DNA from: Angiostrongylus vasorum
Taxonomy: Eukaryota; Nematoda; Chromadorea; Rhabditida; Metastrongylidae
Assembly (NCBI GenBank): GCA_018806985.1
Contig: JADANN010000459.1
Span: 248,001 to 312,000, forward strand
Reading direction: 5' to 3'
Length of the DNA stretch: 64,000 nt
In this document: one piece after another, positions 36,293 to 49,200 of the stretch
How positions within the stretch are numbered: the stretch's first letter is position 1
Layout: each line of letters begins with the position of its first letter
Position numbers and translations under genes: made by a program
Notes under the pieces: generated by a model
What the model saw: only the letters and a program-made list of their open reading frames with translations
The model's database searches: none
Told to the model about the DNA's origin: nothing

Positions 36293-36886
36293 ACAGTGTA
36301 GGAATTCCTTAAAGAAGCATAGGAACACCAAATTTGAAGACCGCTTTATTATTTTAGTCGTCCATCAGTTAATATTTAAGAACAAGAAAATGAGAGATAA
36401 GCTCGACTTTTGCATTGGGGAATTCGAATAAAAAAAAGTCTATAAAAGCAACTAGTTTATTGAAAAATGGCTTGTTCTAGAAAATAGGCAATCCTTTCTT
36501 TGGTCCACAAGAATGAATGTCTGCATGTGCATACGACTCATCCATATAGTAATTCTCAAGAAAGACTACCTCGATTTTTTCGGAAGAAGAAAAGTCTTAC
36601 CTTAACAGCTTTGCTGAGAGAGTCTGAAAGAAATTTTCCATTAGCATGGCTCATGGTGATAGGTGATCCAAGAAAACTTATATGTATCCCTACAGTATTT
36701 TTTTGTACTTTTATTGCTATTCATTTATACTTATTAATATTCCTACCTTGTATATGTGTTAATTTGTGTGTTTTTGCTTATTTTTTACAGCAGCCTAGCC
36801 AGGGAGTATGAATTTAATGAGGCACTAGTTCGTTGTTTTGATTTTGCACTTTATTACTATTTTTACAGTTCAGAAAATCTAAGTAG

Positions 36887-37145
36887 ATTAATGGTGCTAA
36901 GATATTTGTAAAACTCTGGGCCGCTGGTGTTTGCGTTGGGGATCGAACGCGTTGTTACCCTTTCCGGGGGGCTTATTGGCACCTATAAGTCAATAGCATG
37001 GCTGAGAGAAAGGCGAAACGAAGGATTCGCATGGTGCGGTGGTGAACGCGTTATCACCCGGAAAGCGTAACAGCGCGTTTGTTACGCACCGCAGACACTA
37101 GCCGTCCAGAGTTTTGCAAATATCTAAGCATCATTATGTTTATAT
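36887..37145. repeat. R3 fold-back (two units head to head)
   Basis: The left arm, AAGATATTTGTAAAACTCTG and on through GGGGATCGAACGCGTTG, is mirrored on the right by GGTGGTGAACGCGTTATCAC and CCAGAGTTTTGCAAATATCT. Between them the R3 words appear reversed (GAGAGAAAGGCGAAACGAAG). It is an imperfect palindrome of about 250 bases. Confidence 0.7.
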
Positions 37146-37917
37146 TTCGCATAATACTCTGCCGTTAAACAAGAATGGGCACTAAATAAAAAGTACTGCA
37201 TTGTGATCTAAGTAGACTTCTTGAACTTGCGTGTTTTTTATTCTCTGCTCCAGGAAATCCTAAGTGGGAAAGTCTAGCGAACTGGTAGAAGTCATTGATT
37301 CTTGATAACATATCACAAAGAATTAGACTCTTGTTACGGGATCGTAGACTCTTTTCCACAGGCAAGCGCTTATTCCTTGATCAAATTCGGATTCTTGTAC
37401 CTTTTACTGAAGACTACTTTTTTTATAAACCACCTTGCTAGAATTCGGCGTTTATAAGGATTTCCTCATTTGCAGAGATTCCCCTTGAGAGCATCACTCT
37501 TTATGAAACAGCAAACCTGTAACTATTTCTGTTGTTCTGGATTGCCTCAGCAATGGGCTAACCTGCTGACTTTCGTTTTGAAAAGTGTGATCGATTTCAC
37601 TGAAAAAATTTCATCTTACCATAAAACATTTTCCCACCGACTTTTGGGCTGACTCCGTCATTTTCACAACTTTCTTACCGATTTTCAGCAAAATGCTAAT
37701 CTAACGAGGATGCCTAGGTCTTACACGTTCCTTGTGGGCGGTTTTCAATGTTCCATTGAATTTGATTGATTCAATGATTGAATTGAATCATTGTAAGCTT
37801 TCTTGCAATGCCTGCGGTACATAGCATTTTCCGCAACGTCCGAACAATTTGATGATGTGGACATGATTTCGCATCTTCTAAAGACAAAATTGATTAAATG
37901 GTAGGAGAAATAAAAAC

Positions 37918-38212
37918 ATAAAGGATAAAGTTCTCGGCGTTGATCAATCCCCTGAGGGATGCGCCATGCATGCGACTTCATTCTGCATCGTTGCAGGTGA
38001 TTGAATGCATACCTGGCCTTTACAATGAGTCGCGGTGGCCTACCGATCTATCGAACCAGTGCTGCTATCCTCGTAGACAAGTTTGGTACAAATTTGCCGA
38101 CCCCGGAGGGGTGGAAGGCTTGGTGGGCCATGGGAGCGGCGATCGGTTCGCGTGTGTGTCGTAGTGGCTCCTCAACCACTGCGCCACTCGCGCTGCGTGG
38201 AAGAAGAAATAC
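37918..38212 (-). repeat. R2 tRNA-derived SINE, reverse copy
   Basis: On the minus strand the head is CGCGAGTGGCGCAGTGGTTG, followed by CGATCGCCGCTCCCATGGCC, CTCCGGGGTCGGCAAATTTG, GAGGATAGCAGCACTGGTTC, AGGTATGCATTCAATCACCT and GATTGATCAACGCCGAGAAC. It ends 11 bases from the left target duplication of the Penelope-like element. Confidence 0.8.
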
Positions 38213-38310
38213 CATTGAAGACGCTGTTGGGTCTGTTGTTCTTTTTGCAGCAATCGCGAGGTTGTTATTCAGCACACCTTTACTTCGTTACAAATATAAC
38301 ACATACAACG

Positions 38311-38351
38311 GTAGCTGACGTTTCGGCAGTATCGTCTTCTTCGGAGCCTGG
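38311..38351 (-). ncRNA. hammerhead-ribozyme-like motif, left Penelope-like arm
   Basis: Minus strand order: GGCT, CCGAAGA (core CTGANGA with one change), stem II pairing GAC with GCC imperfectly around GATACT, core GAAAC, GTC, AGCTACC. Compared with the right arm, the two copies together suggest an ancestral CTGAAGAAGGC...GCCGAAACGTC, the common form in Penelope-like elements. The U-to-C change in the core probably abolishes activity here. Confidence 0.5.
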
Positions 38352-38529
38352 AGGGGTACACTAGTGTGTAATTTGCTGGATCAAGCGCTTCAACAACGTA
38401 AACGGAGGGGTGAAAATTTGGACAATGGTTATACGATCACCGGCTTCTCGAAAAATCCACCGCTTTCCACCAAGAAGCACAGCCGCTCAGACTCGCATAT
38501 GGTTGGTTGCTGCACCACCCCACATCAAA

Positions 38530-39350
38530 AATCAGTTGTGAGATACGGGGCTAGATCACGCGTTATCTCAGGTCATTCTTCCCTGCTATTCATTCTCGGA
38601 TTTTTGGAATCTATCCAAAAAGCCTCGAGAAATTTGCGCATTGGTGTTTCAGTCTCTCGTGCGAGGATAGCGACTTTTACATCAAAGATTTTTCTCCGCT
38701 ATGTTTTTGTATCTTATGCGTGCTTAGTGGCGTACCTTGTTTTGATTTTCGTTTGCCATCTAGGTGTTCTTTTATGCGAATACATAAAGGTCTGTCCGTT
38801 TCGCCAATACATTCGTCTCCGCAAATACTACAAGAGATCAGGTATGTCGCACCTGAACTCATGCAGTCACCATCCCTGCCGTAAGGGTAAGTTACGCAAT
38901 TTCGTGCTTCACATAGGCGCTCATACAAGCGGTTACGAACTAACTGACGACGTAGAGTATCCGGTGGTATTTCAACTATCGCTACCGATTCCTCTAGATC
39001 TACCCTTCTTAAGCATCGCTTTATCGCTGCACTTATCTCATCGCTAATGAAGAGCAAGATAAACGGGATTTTGTTTCAGCCAAGCCCTTCGTTTTGGGGC
39101 GTCGCTCTCCTTCTAAACTTATTTCGTGGGGTTACTACTTCGTAGCCATTGGAGATGGCTATTTCCTCAGGCAAGTTGCGCAATTCTTCCTTTAGTTCCA
39201 CTGTGCACGCAGAGGTGGCTGTTCGAAGCATGTTTCTCACGAGCGCCCTCTTTGTGTGTGAAGGGTGGGAAGAAAGGAAATGAACGAGGATGTTCTTGTT
39301 ACTTGGCTTTCGGTACCACTTTGTCATGTAACCGCTACTTGATAGGTTTA
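38530..39350 (-). pseudogene. Penelope-like polyprotein remnant: RT end plus GIY-YIG endonuclease
   Basis: The segment at 39,327-39,076 encodes the RT-linker end (TKWYRKPSNKNILVHFLSSH, then KRALVRNML). A stop separates it from 39,057-38,677, which encodes the endonuclease: YLISCSICGDECIGET with the following RPLCIRIKEHL, and an upstream CPYGRDGDC-like cysteine cluster read here as CVTYPYGRDGDC. A further shift leads to a block with EAFWIDSKNPRMNSREE and DLAPY near 38,600, as expected at the end of the domain. In an intact element this protein primes reverse transcription at nicks made by the GIY-YIG domain. Stops and shifts make this copy inactive. Confidence 0.85.
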
Positions 39351-39508
39351 TTTGAACGTTTAAAAACGAAAGCCAGTCAGCCAGCCAGAAGCCAAAGGCG
39401 GTGGGTTTTTCGGGCCAATGATCGTGTAATTATTGTTCAGATTTTCATCTTTCTATTTGCGTTGTTGAAGCGTTTGACCTAGTGAATTACATATTGGTGT
39501 ACCCTTCC

Positions 39509-39550
39509 AGGCTCTGAAGAGGGCGATACTGCTGAAACGTCAGCTACCAT
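39509..39550 (+). ncRNA. hammerhead-ribozyme-like motif, right Penelope-like arm
   Basis: Order: stem I GGCT, core CTGAAGA (39,514-39,520), short stem II around GATACT, core GAAAC (39,534-39,538), cleavage triplet GTC (39,539-39,541) and AGCT closing stem I. All invariant core bases are present; stem II is only about three pairs. The palindromic ACGT indicates a dimer-type stem III. Confidence 0.6.
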
Positions 39551-40292
39551 TGTGTTGTATGTGTTACATTTGTAAGGAAGTAAAGGTGTGCTGAATAACC
39601 TCACGATTGCTGTAAAAAAGAGAACAACAGATTTATAATCCAATGCCGAGGTTAATAGAAGTCGGTCATGGAAGCTGTTGGGTCTGTCTACAGCGCGCAC
39701 AATGAAACTAAGACCTACATAAATTAGCACCTCCATACCGCTGAGGAATCTTTAGGCAAATATCACTTCAATCCGTACACTCAGCTAAAAATACCTATTT
39801 AATTAATAGAGTCAATTTTTTCAGTACACATTTACAAGCCATATTGTTTCGATCTGCATTCTGTTTACTTCGTTGTAATTTGTTGGAAGAACAAACTGTA
39901 TCGTCACTCATATCCCGCTAAATATATTCGTTGAATAGCAAACATGATTTGCAAAGTGAATGAATTTGTTGATTACTCATAAATGAAAGTCAATATTTGG
40001 CGCTTCATTCCAAAATTGGCACGAATACAGATTTGGGCATAAGACTAGAAGTCACAGAAACATACAAGTATAAATCGAGCCAAAGTTATAAGGAAACCGA
40101 GATTCTTAAACAACTCATTCGACTAGAAAATGAATAGACTATGGGACTTTGGAAGTTGCTATCGTGCAAATGAAACAATATGCGTTATGGTTTGTGCAAT
40201 AGATTATTGCACAAACGTTTCTGATGATGGTGAAGGAGCAAAATCTGAATAGAAAATAAATAGAAATACATCTATTAATGGTAAGCGGTCGA

Positions 40293-43200
40293 CTAGTTGT
40301 CCTTCTTCATGAAAGCACCAAACATTTCCACTGGCACCGGAAAAACGATCGTAGAGTTGTGCTCAGCTGCGATGCTGTTGAGAGCTTGAAGATGTCTAAG
40401 CTGAAGTGCCACTGGATTTGCTTGAATTACATCTGCCGCTTCCTTCAGCGCACGAGATGCCTTTAAAATACAAGACTCATCTGAGAAGGGATGGAAGAGA
40501 GACAGCTGCTTAATATACGCACTTAACGAAATATATTAATACGTCATGTAATTAATACGAATGCCCAAGAAACAGATCGACGTTTTCTTGATAAGCATAC
40601 ACGAGGTTGTTAACAAAAAGATTTATTGAACACGACACAATCTGACAGTTCTGCGGTTTCGTATTTTTCAGCGCACTCAATAGAACACATGCATAATCCT
40701 TGTAGAGAAAACGGACTGCAAGAACTTTTATTCGCATAGTAAACAGCTCTTACACACTAACCGTTTTGTTCTTTTTTAGTCTTCCCTTTAATGGAGGCCA
40801 GTCGCACAGAGCGCTAACAAGCGTCATGAATGTACCCTGGTAACTTCAGAAAAATCAGTTTTTTTTTATTTTGCACGGGTTACCCATACGTTTGATTGAT
40901 AAGATTACGTGTCAACATGACGTTTTCACGCAGGCTTTGAAGAAGGCGAAATTGCCGAGGCGTCGGCCTGTATTGTACTGAACAAATTGAATAATAAACA
41001 ATAATTGTTTTTAACAACATTGTCTGCTCACTAAGCAATCAGTAAATTATTTGACCAATGTCGAGGTTAATGGAAAGTCGGTTTTGAGAAACACTGAGAA
41101 GCCAGATCGAGTGGTAGAAGAGACCAACCTTTTGCTCTCCTTCTGCAGCTACCACCTTAGCGCGAGCCTCTCTGGCAGCTTCGGCTTCAGCAGCCATTGC
41201 CCGAGTGAGCTGTTGAGGTAGTCTAATATCTTTCACTTCCACACGTTCTACCTAAAATGGCAGTGGACCCTTTTAGCACTGATGAAGCTTTTCGGTGTCT
41301 TTAATGACATCTTTTTATGACATATGGAAAATCCTATTAAATTTAACTAAACTGATAGCCCTTCCAGTTAAGCATGGAAAAAATGTTGCGGTGGTGCTTC
41401 TGAGTTTTATCCCCAATTTTACTTTCTTTAAGATGAGCGATATCAGGTGAAGAACATCTACCTTGTGAATGACGAACGTGTCATTTCAAAAACGTTTCCT
41501 CTCTATTTTGTCCAAGAAAGTGGGATTAGTATTGTATTCTGGTGGCATGGACGGTGAAGAGTTTTCATATAGAAGAGAGACTTTGATGGAATAATTGAAT
41601 GTGCTGGTGGACCGAGGTTTAAAACTGGACGAAGGTTTTTCTCAACAATTATTATAATAAATTGTCAATCTTTAGTAATTTCACTATTTGTTCCAATTGA
41701 TTCCCACTTGTTCGTGTAAGTTTAAAGCATAACTTGCAAACTTTTCCTTATTGTGCAAAAACACTATTGTGGGCGCCATTCTATCAAAGTATCACATAGA
41801 TCCCTGATATGCTCGCTGCGTTGTAATAAATACACCTGTAATATCAGCAGAAGCTCGTCGCATGGATTTCCGAGACACGCTTGCACTCAATGCGTAAAAG
41901 TTAGTTGGGAAAAAGTACTTCATAATTCAGTAACAATTACGGTATTTGTTCTACGAACCTTTACACCCCAATGCTCGGTACCCTCATCAAGGATCGTCTC
42001 ACATAGTTGTGCGATAGCCTCACGCTCCGTTAACATTTCTGTGAGGGTTTTCATACCTGTAACAAATTCGTTAAGAACACGAAGAAAAAATTACATGTAG
42101 TATACTTCTATACGTGGTATAATTCTAATCGATGCCTACCCAGTGCATTCCTGAGTGTAGTTTGAGCCAGAAGTTTCGTCGAATATATAGCGTCATCAAC
42201 GTTGTTCACAGATGCAATAGGATCGGAAGTGCGGAAGTAAACGACGGCGTCGACTGATACGGTTACCGAATCTTTTGATAAGATCTCTTGAGGAGGTACG
42301 GCATAAGACACGACCCTGGAATCAAGGCCGATCTATATTTTCTCATTCTGACTGCTCACACTCAGTGAATTTCGCAAAACTGGAAGCTAAAATCTTTTAT
42401 AATTCTGTGCAAACTATTAGAAGAGCGCCTAACAGATCTAGTTACTAGTGAGCCTGAACTGGATCTTAGGCAGAAAAAACGGTCTTGGCAGAATGCCTAA
42501 TACTGTGGAATTTATAAATGGCAACGTTAAATGTGACAAAATCGCTCTGACTTCGTCACTCACTCTCACCTTAGATCGATTTTCCTATACGTATCAATGC
42601 AAGGTATGATGAAAATCATTCCAGGCCCACGTGCTCCTCCAAATACTAATCGACCAATGCGGAAAATTACAACTCTCTCGTACTCTTTGATAACCTGGAA
42701 CGCAATGTTGACAGCTCTTATACTCATCGACGTTAATGTGGCAATCACAGAAGATGTCGCAGCAAATGTTTTATGCATGAAAAAATTCCGCGCGCATCTT
42801 ACTGGACAGTGGACGAGACAATTATTATTGTAAACCATCTAACTATTTAGACACAAATGCTACGGATTTTGCTTACACACGATTTTCCACTAAATGTCAT
42901 GTATAGTCGCGGCTAGTCTACAGATTTGATTAAGTAATATCCATCTGAGCTGTGTGTAGCGCAGTGAACGCGTGGTTAGAGGTGCCCTTCAATATACAGG
43001 CGTCCGTTGGTTCAGTGCTTAGCCCCCGATTCCATCAAGCTCTCCATGCTTCCGCAGTCGGCAAAGAGGCACCAGATTTGTCGAGGACAGCAGCACTGGA
43101 TCTATATATCAGCAAGCTGCCGCAAGTCATTGTATAGGCCAGATGTGCAGTGAAACACCTTTAACCATGCTTGATAAAGTCGGATGCATGACGTACTGAT

Positions 43201-46200
43201 GAACACCGAATAATTTATCCTTCAAGCTTCATCATTTACTATCCACATGATGTATCACTTTCTGTAATAAAGCCTTCGATACCTTCGATAACAATGAGTT
43301 TCGAGCAGAACTCAAATTTTAGACATTCTATAGTCCACTATCACAATGGAGGAGTATTGTGGAGACAAGCAGCTGTTCGTTGGTGTCCAACTGCGATGAA
43401 CTGTAAGGGATTACTGCAGTTCAGACAAAAATCTAGCCGCATCGTTGCAGAACCTGTTCGAATCCACGATAGCAGAACACTGTTTGTTGGTGACAGGTTT
43501 GGGTGTGTTTCGGCACCAGTACAACAGCACCTCGTCGAAAAAAAGGATTCAGCCAGAAACATGTTACTCTAATGGGAATGATTGGGTTTTAATGTTATAA
43601 AAGCATTCAAAATGCTTAAATTTAGCGAAAAAAATACTACCTAAGTAGACATGGAAAGAGCGGGACATTCTTTTTTCTTCCACTCAAAAACATAGCAGAA
43701 AAATATTCATATAATGGACACGTATTTTGTTCGAAAAACAGATGTTCAATTCAGTGATAGAACATTTCGTCCAATAAAATAAGTTTTAAACTTTGTCAAA
43801 AGGAATCGTGACCTTCCAAGGATGCAACACTTTTGATGGGTAATTGAACGTAATAGACGGTGTCGTTCTTCGCCGAATGTAGTTTCATCCAGAACAATTC
43901 AATGCCATGCGGGACTGCCTTCTGTAACCACGAAATGCCAATGCCAATAGCTATTTCTTTACGTTTCGAACAATTCACTGCTGGATGCTTTCGACAGTGT
44001 TCTCTATAGATATCATCATAAGGTCACCTTCAATTTTGTCAATTGACACTCGCATCGTCGAGATGCGATGAATTAATGGATTAATAAAACCCGAGATTTA
44101 CTAGTTGCGACATTTTAGAAGTTTTTTTTGCTTACTTTTGCACCGATTTTTTCAAAACTTTCTCTATAAAAAACTAGTAATTGTGACCTAAATATCTACT
44201 TTTTAACGATCATCACTCCCACCTTTAGACATACGCACATGGAGAATGGAAAAGTGAGTATAATGAGAAGCCAGGATAGGGCGACGAGAGCGTAGCCAAA
44301 TATGGTACCAATCGTTTCATAGTCCGGAGGAACATCCTGAATGAGAACAGTTCATAATCCGAAAACTAAAAAAGGCATTGGAAAAATGTGCTCCATTGTG
44401 AAAAGAAGATAGGTCGACGTAGTTCGGTTAAGAAATCTGTTTATTACTCTTCTATATAGAATAAGTGAGTACAAAGCCCATGGCATCGTATCGGAAAATA
44501 TTAATGTAGATAATAAGTGGAGAAGTAAGTAAAAGATGCTAAAAATTGAAAAAAATAGTTGCAAAACTCTGGACCGCAGGTGCCTATGGTGGGGAACGAA
44601 CGCGCTATTGTCCTTTCCGGGGAGTAGCGCGCTCACCACCACACCATGCGGGTCCTTCGTTTCGCCTGTCTCTCAGCTAGTTCTATTGATCTTTTGCCAT
44701 CAGCAATCACCCGTGAGCGGGATTGATCTGGGGGGCCAAAATCGGTAACGAACCCAGTTAAGCTGAGGCTGCAGTTATAATCACAATTTTTGACTTATTA
44801 TTTACTGCCTACTCTTTTAGCGGCAGGTTATATGAATCCCGCTGATGGGTGATTGCTGATGTCAAAAGATCAATAGAACTAGCTGAGAGACAGGCGAAAC
44901 GAAGGACCCGCATGGTGTGGTGGTGAGCGCGCTACTCCCCGGAAAGGACAATAGCGCGTTCGTTCCCCACCATAGGCACCTGCGGTCCAGAGTTTTGCAA
45001 ATATCTCAGCTTCGTTGAAGTTATATTTCGCAATATAACCTGCCGCTAAAAAGAGTAGGCAGTAAATAATAAGTCAAAAAAAATAGTGTTGCACTATATC
45101 AGAACTGCCACTCGGTGAGTATAAAAAGTTTGTCAAATCGATTCTTTGATATTTCTGAGATGGGTCCGAAAAGAACAATGTTGAGGAAAAAATTTAATTT
45201 CTGAAGGCTTGTGTGGTCATGAAACACGTAATGTCGAAATTATCTGAGAAAGCAGCTGTCAAATCTGCATGGGCAGTATGTATGCGGCTCTAATGAGAAA
45301 TTGATACTGCCGATGTTTGCTACGTTGCATTTGTATTGACGTTTTATGCATGGAAGATACCTAATGTATGCTGTTTAACAACCTGCGATTGCTGAACAAG
45401 ACTAAATCGACTTGTCATATTCATCAGAGTTTCTAGGTTACTCCGATACCATAGACGATAGTTTTCTGACAACTAGGAGACTCCAGGGAATGAGAACATG
45501 ATGGAACTATAGGAGAGACTTTGCACTATATCTCGAAGGGTATGAGCGGTTTTGGCAAGTGTGCTACACCCGATACAAATTCTGAGTTGGATAAGCCAGC
45601 AGATGAATAAAAACAAACCTCTCTGCAATAAAAATAAATAGCAGTGAACAAAATCCTCCATGAAGGTCACGGCGTTCACAACGCACCGTCATCTATGACT
45701 CCTATGCAGGTCACATCGTCGAGTAAGTGTTAAGGTATTGTTAACGTTTTGCTTGCTGCCTATTATAAATTTTCACAGATATTGTTGCGCATGAAATTTA
45801 TCAATATTTAGCCAATAATAATCGAATATGGCACTCTCGTTCACATGAAATTCTCTTCAAAACAACGTGTAAGATATTGTTCCCACATCTCTCGTGAGCA
45901 GGCTGACAAATTGTACAGGTTCATGGATTCCCTTTGTTTCTGGATGGGAACTAAATAAAGGGTTCTTGACACTGTAATAATCACGTGTTCGGAGAGCGCC
46001 CACCGAAGGCTATAGAAAAGTCGAAGTTATTTCTGACTTTGCTAAAGGACTGCTAAACTTGTGAATGAAGTTGTTGTTTTGCAATTAGTACGCGTTTCTG
46101 GACCTGAATGCATGAAAACTGTGTTTTGAGGGCATTGACAACTGCAATAATCTTTCCTGTCTTGAAATAAGTGCAAAACTTCCTCAACACTCAGGAATAA

Positions 46201-49200
46201 ATATGAATACCTTCTAACGCATAAATGACAGCGAATTTTTTGAGCATTAGGCTTGGCTACTTCAATACATTTGCGACGACACCTAATCTTCTGTTGCAGA
46301 TGGGAGCGTCAATGTCAAGTTTTTCGCAGCCGCTGCTTCAAATTGACCTCGTCTTATAGCGGCCACAATTTCCTGGCAAGCGGTGAATCCACTTCTTTTA
46401 TTGTTCTTTTCGCGCTGTAACAATACGCAGCCCTCAGCCTAACAGCCCGGAAAGCTAGCAGTGGGCATCAGCAGCCAAACATAAAATAGGTATTCATCAC
46501 TTTCCTAACCTCGAATTAGCCCGCGATGCGGCAGGTTTGGGTGTGACGAGTTCGGACGGGCTGCTTAGCCCGAAGGCCATCCTAGGTGGCTTAAATTTGG
46601 AAGAATTGAGGTCTGTATCGGAGGTATATTATCTGTACTTATAATGCTAGCTCACAAGCATCCGAGTCCTTCATTGGAGACCTGATTATGAGAGCTAAGA
46701 AGATTAGTTCATCGGGCTGGTGGAAACAAGAAGACCTTTTCCATTTAACAATGGCTACGAGAGAGGGCAAGAACTCTCCTCGATACACCGATAGTACAGG
46801 ATGATGTCCTGTTCAAAACACCTTTCACTTTGAACATTGACTTCTTCGGACCATTAACAACCCGAACCGGACGCCTAAAGTTGGAGAGATGTAGACCAAC
46901 ACGAGCTGTGAAAATTTTCATCGTCTTCACTACCACATCAATCTACAGAAAATACGATGTCGAAGCGTTCTACGTAGGTTTGAAAAAGTTTTGCAGTGAA
47001 GACTACACCTTCTTTAAGGCTTTTATTGACAGCTTCAAGGCTGAAATTGGACCCAGGAGAATGTCCGAAGAACGCTATTTCGGGAATCACGGATTAAAAA
47101 TAGAATAGGGTGAGAGGCTATCTGAGTGTATCATGATGACAAAAGCTATCCATGGCTATTAACAATTCGAGAAGCCTCATAATACCAACATTGGACGTGG
47201 GCATCTCCCAATCGAGAGTGCTTCAATGAAATTGACGACATCACAGTAAATCAAAAGTTTTTACCTAACCGATGTTGCTTTTGTCCTAAAACTACACAGG
47301 ATCAGATCATCCACAAGGTTCCTTTTTTCTTCAAAAAAAGCAAAGAAAACCACAAAATACAAGGAAATCCGATAACCAACGTAAAAAAAATTTATTTAGA
47401 TCATTAATCGGCTTTTCGAAGGATTCCGTTTCCAATAAAACATGAATATTATCAGCATATCCGACATTTCCACGTTAGTGCTGAAAAAATCCGAGAGTTC
47501 GAAAGCCACAAAGAAATGTCTGTATTGGAAAAAACTTGAGCCAAAACGGCAGTGTAGATAGACACGTGTCACAGACATCGCTAACTCACGACCGAACTTG
47601 CAAAACGCTGCAGAAAGGCTATAAACAAAGACCTTAAGAAGACAGCAGAAGCAGTTATGAATGCATCTGAAGAGGTCGGGAAGAGGAGTAACAACGACCC
47701 TTGAAACTCGACCAATTACCAGGCTAAAGTCGTTGCCCCTCAGGCCAAACAACGGCTTAAGGAAAGTTAGTGAAAAGAGATCATCGATGACTTCTACGGT
47801 GATCTATTCAATATCATGCCATTTCAATTTAAGGAGAGTGGATATGACGTTTCACCGGCTATCTATTACGAAATCCGATATGCCTTCCGATGTGATAGGA
47901 TTATGGTTGAGCTTTCTGCCAGTTCTCATCAATCTTGTGTTCGTGGGATGTGGTAGGACAAGCCACATCCACACCGTCAACCCCTTAAAGTGTTGCCTAT
48001 CAGAACGCAAGGTTCCTATTCAATAGAAAACCAGCATGACCTCGTTATTATTGTTCAAGAAGGATCACCTCCATGGTACTGGCAACAATTGTCCAATTTG
48101 GCTGCTGTCTACCTTCGTTAAACTCTGTACTTAGGTCACCCTAAACAGAATTAACAGAACACTGGAAGAAAGAGAGCATTGTGAGCAACCATTGTTTCGA
48201 AAAATTGTTAAGCGCCATAAATAACATCAAAGCGATAACCAGATCCATCGAAGTACCGTGAAAATACAAGAGATCGCATCCTTGCTGAGCTAAATAAAAC
48301 TTCATAATCGGGATATCACCATTATATAACATTGTAAACATCGATGAAAAGAGGGTGGTTCAACAAAACGATACTATCTCACCAACAATATTCACATCCA
48401 CTGTTGAAAATATTGGTCGAAAACTTCAATGGATAACACGAGAATGAGAATCGATGATATTCAACACATTACCTTTACCTAGCTGATGAAATGGTTTCAT
48501 CGTGTCCGTAACACCAAGCCTTGACAAGGTGGAACGAACGACAAGCAACTGCGATAACCGTTGTGGAAAGACGAGTATTAGACTAACTTTCGGTAAGGCT
48601 ATCTCTATGAAGAACGTATTTGTTTGTCACACACTTTTCAAGCTTCATATAAATATGTCTCAATGCTACACCTATATGCATTGTGCAGAGTAGTCAACAT
48701 GATGAACGACTTAGCTCCAGATCCCATTAGGAGGAAGCGAGCGGATTTGGTAAACTCTCAAGAGCATCAATATTGTAGTGAGGATTAAGAACACTCGAAT
48801 CCGTGCCCAGCATTTTAGCCCAACAATTCTTCCTACCTTAACGTAAGCATCGGGAACCTAGTAGCTTATTAGGCTAAGTGAGTAATGGCTTGGAAGAGCA
48901 GTCGAAAAGGCGACGCTGTAATTAGTCCAAATTACGGATGCAAAAAAAGAGAGAATGTTTAGTGCAGGTCTACGGCGAGTAAAAATCGGAGGTTTTGCCG
49001 ATTTTGTCAATATTTCGGTAAAAAAGGTTTGTCGAAATGATGAGTTTCAACGGCATTCAATATAGAAGAATAGTCAGTTACTGAGTCCAACGAAAAGTCA
49101 ACTAACTGCACAGTGGAAAGACCAACTACCCGATTGTTAGAAATCTTGAAAACGATTCTACAAGAAAAGTAGGTCCGCGAATCGAACAAAACCCGCTGGG

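Larger units (their letters stand above)
38224..39685 (-). mobile_element. Penelope-like retroelement, 5'-truncated, with inverted terminal arms
   Basis: The 14-base direct repeat GCTGTTGGGTCTGT flanks the element at 38,224-38,237 and 39,672-39,685. Inside, about 200-base arms (38,232-38,430 and 39,440-39,631) are inverted copies; both carry ATTCAGCACACCTTTACTT and GGTAGCTGACGTTTC when suitably read. The minus strand between them encodes the C-terminal end of a Penelope reverse transcriptase and a GIY-YIG endonuclease. Inverted pseudo-LTRs, variable target duplication and 5' truncation are known traits of this class. Most of the reverse transcriptase is absent. Confidence 0.85.
35566..40292. 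other. intergenic region with stacked transposon remnants
   Basis: This interval lies between the converging 3' ends of the channel gene and unc-1. It holds two R2 copies, an R3 fold-back and a Penelope-like element. No host exon is recognised. Low-complexity T-rich runs occur at 35,810-35,850. Confidence 0.6.

Noticed and set aside
38364..39047. 227-codon plus-strand open frame
   Set aside because: It is the antisense of the Penelope-like endonuclease remnant and one terminal arm; it has no domain of its own.
41753..42100. 115-codon plus-strand open frame
   Set aside because: It lies antisense to unc-1 exon 5 and the neighbouring intron.
42695..42838. Alternative N terminus of unc-1 by read-through upstream of exon 3
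   Set aside because: The open stretch lies in intron 2 and lacks the membrane hairpin, and exon 2 joins in phase with a typical acceptor at 42,695.
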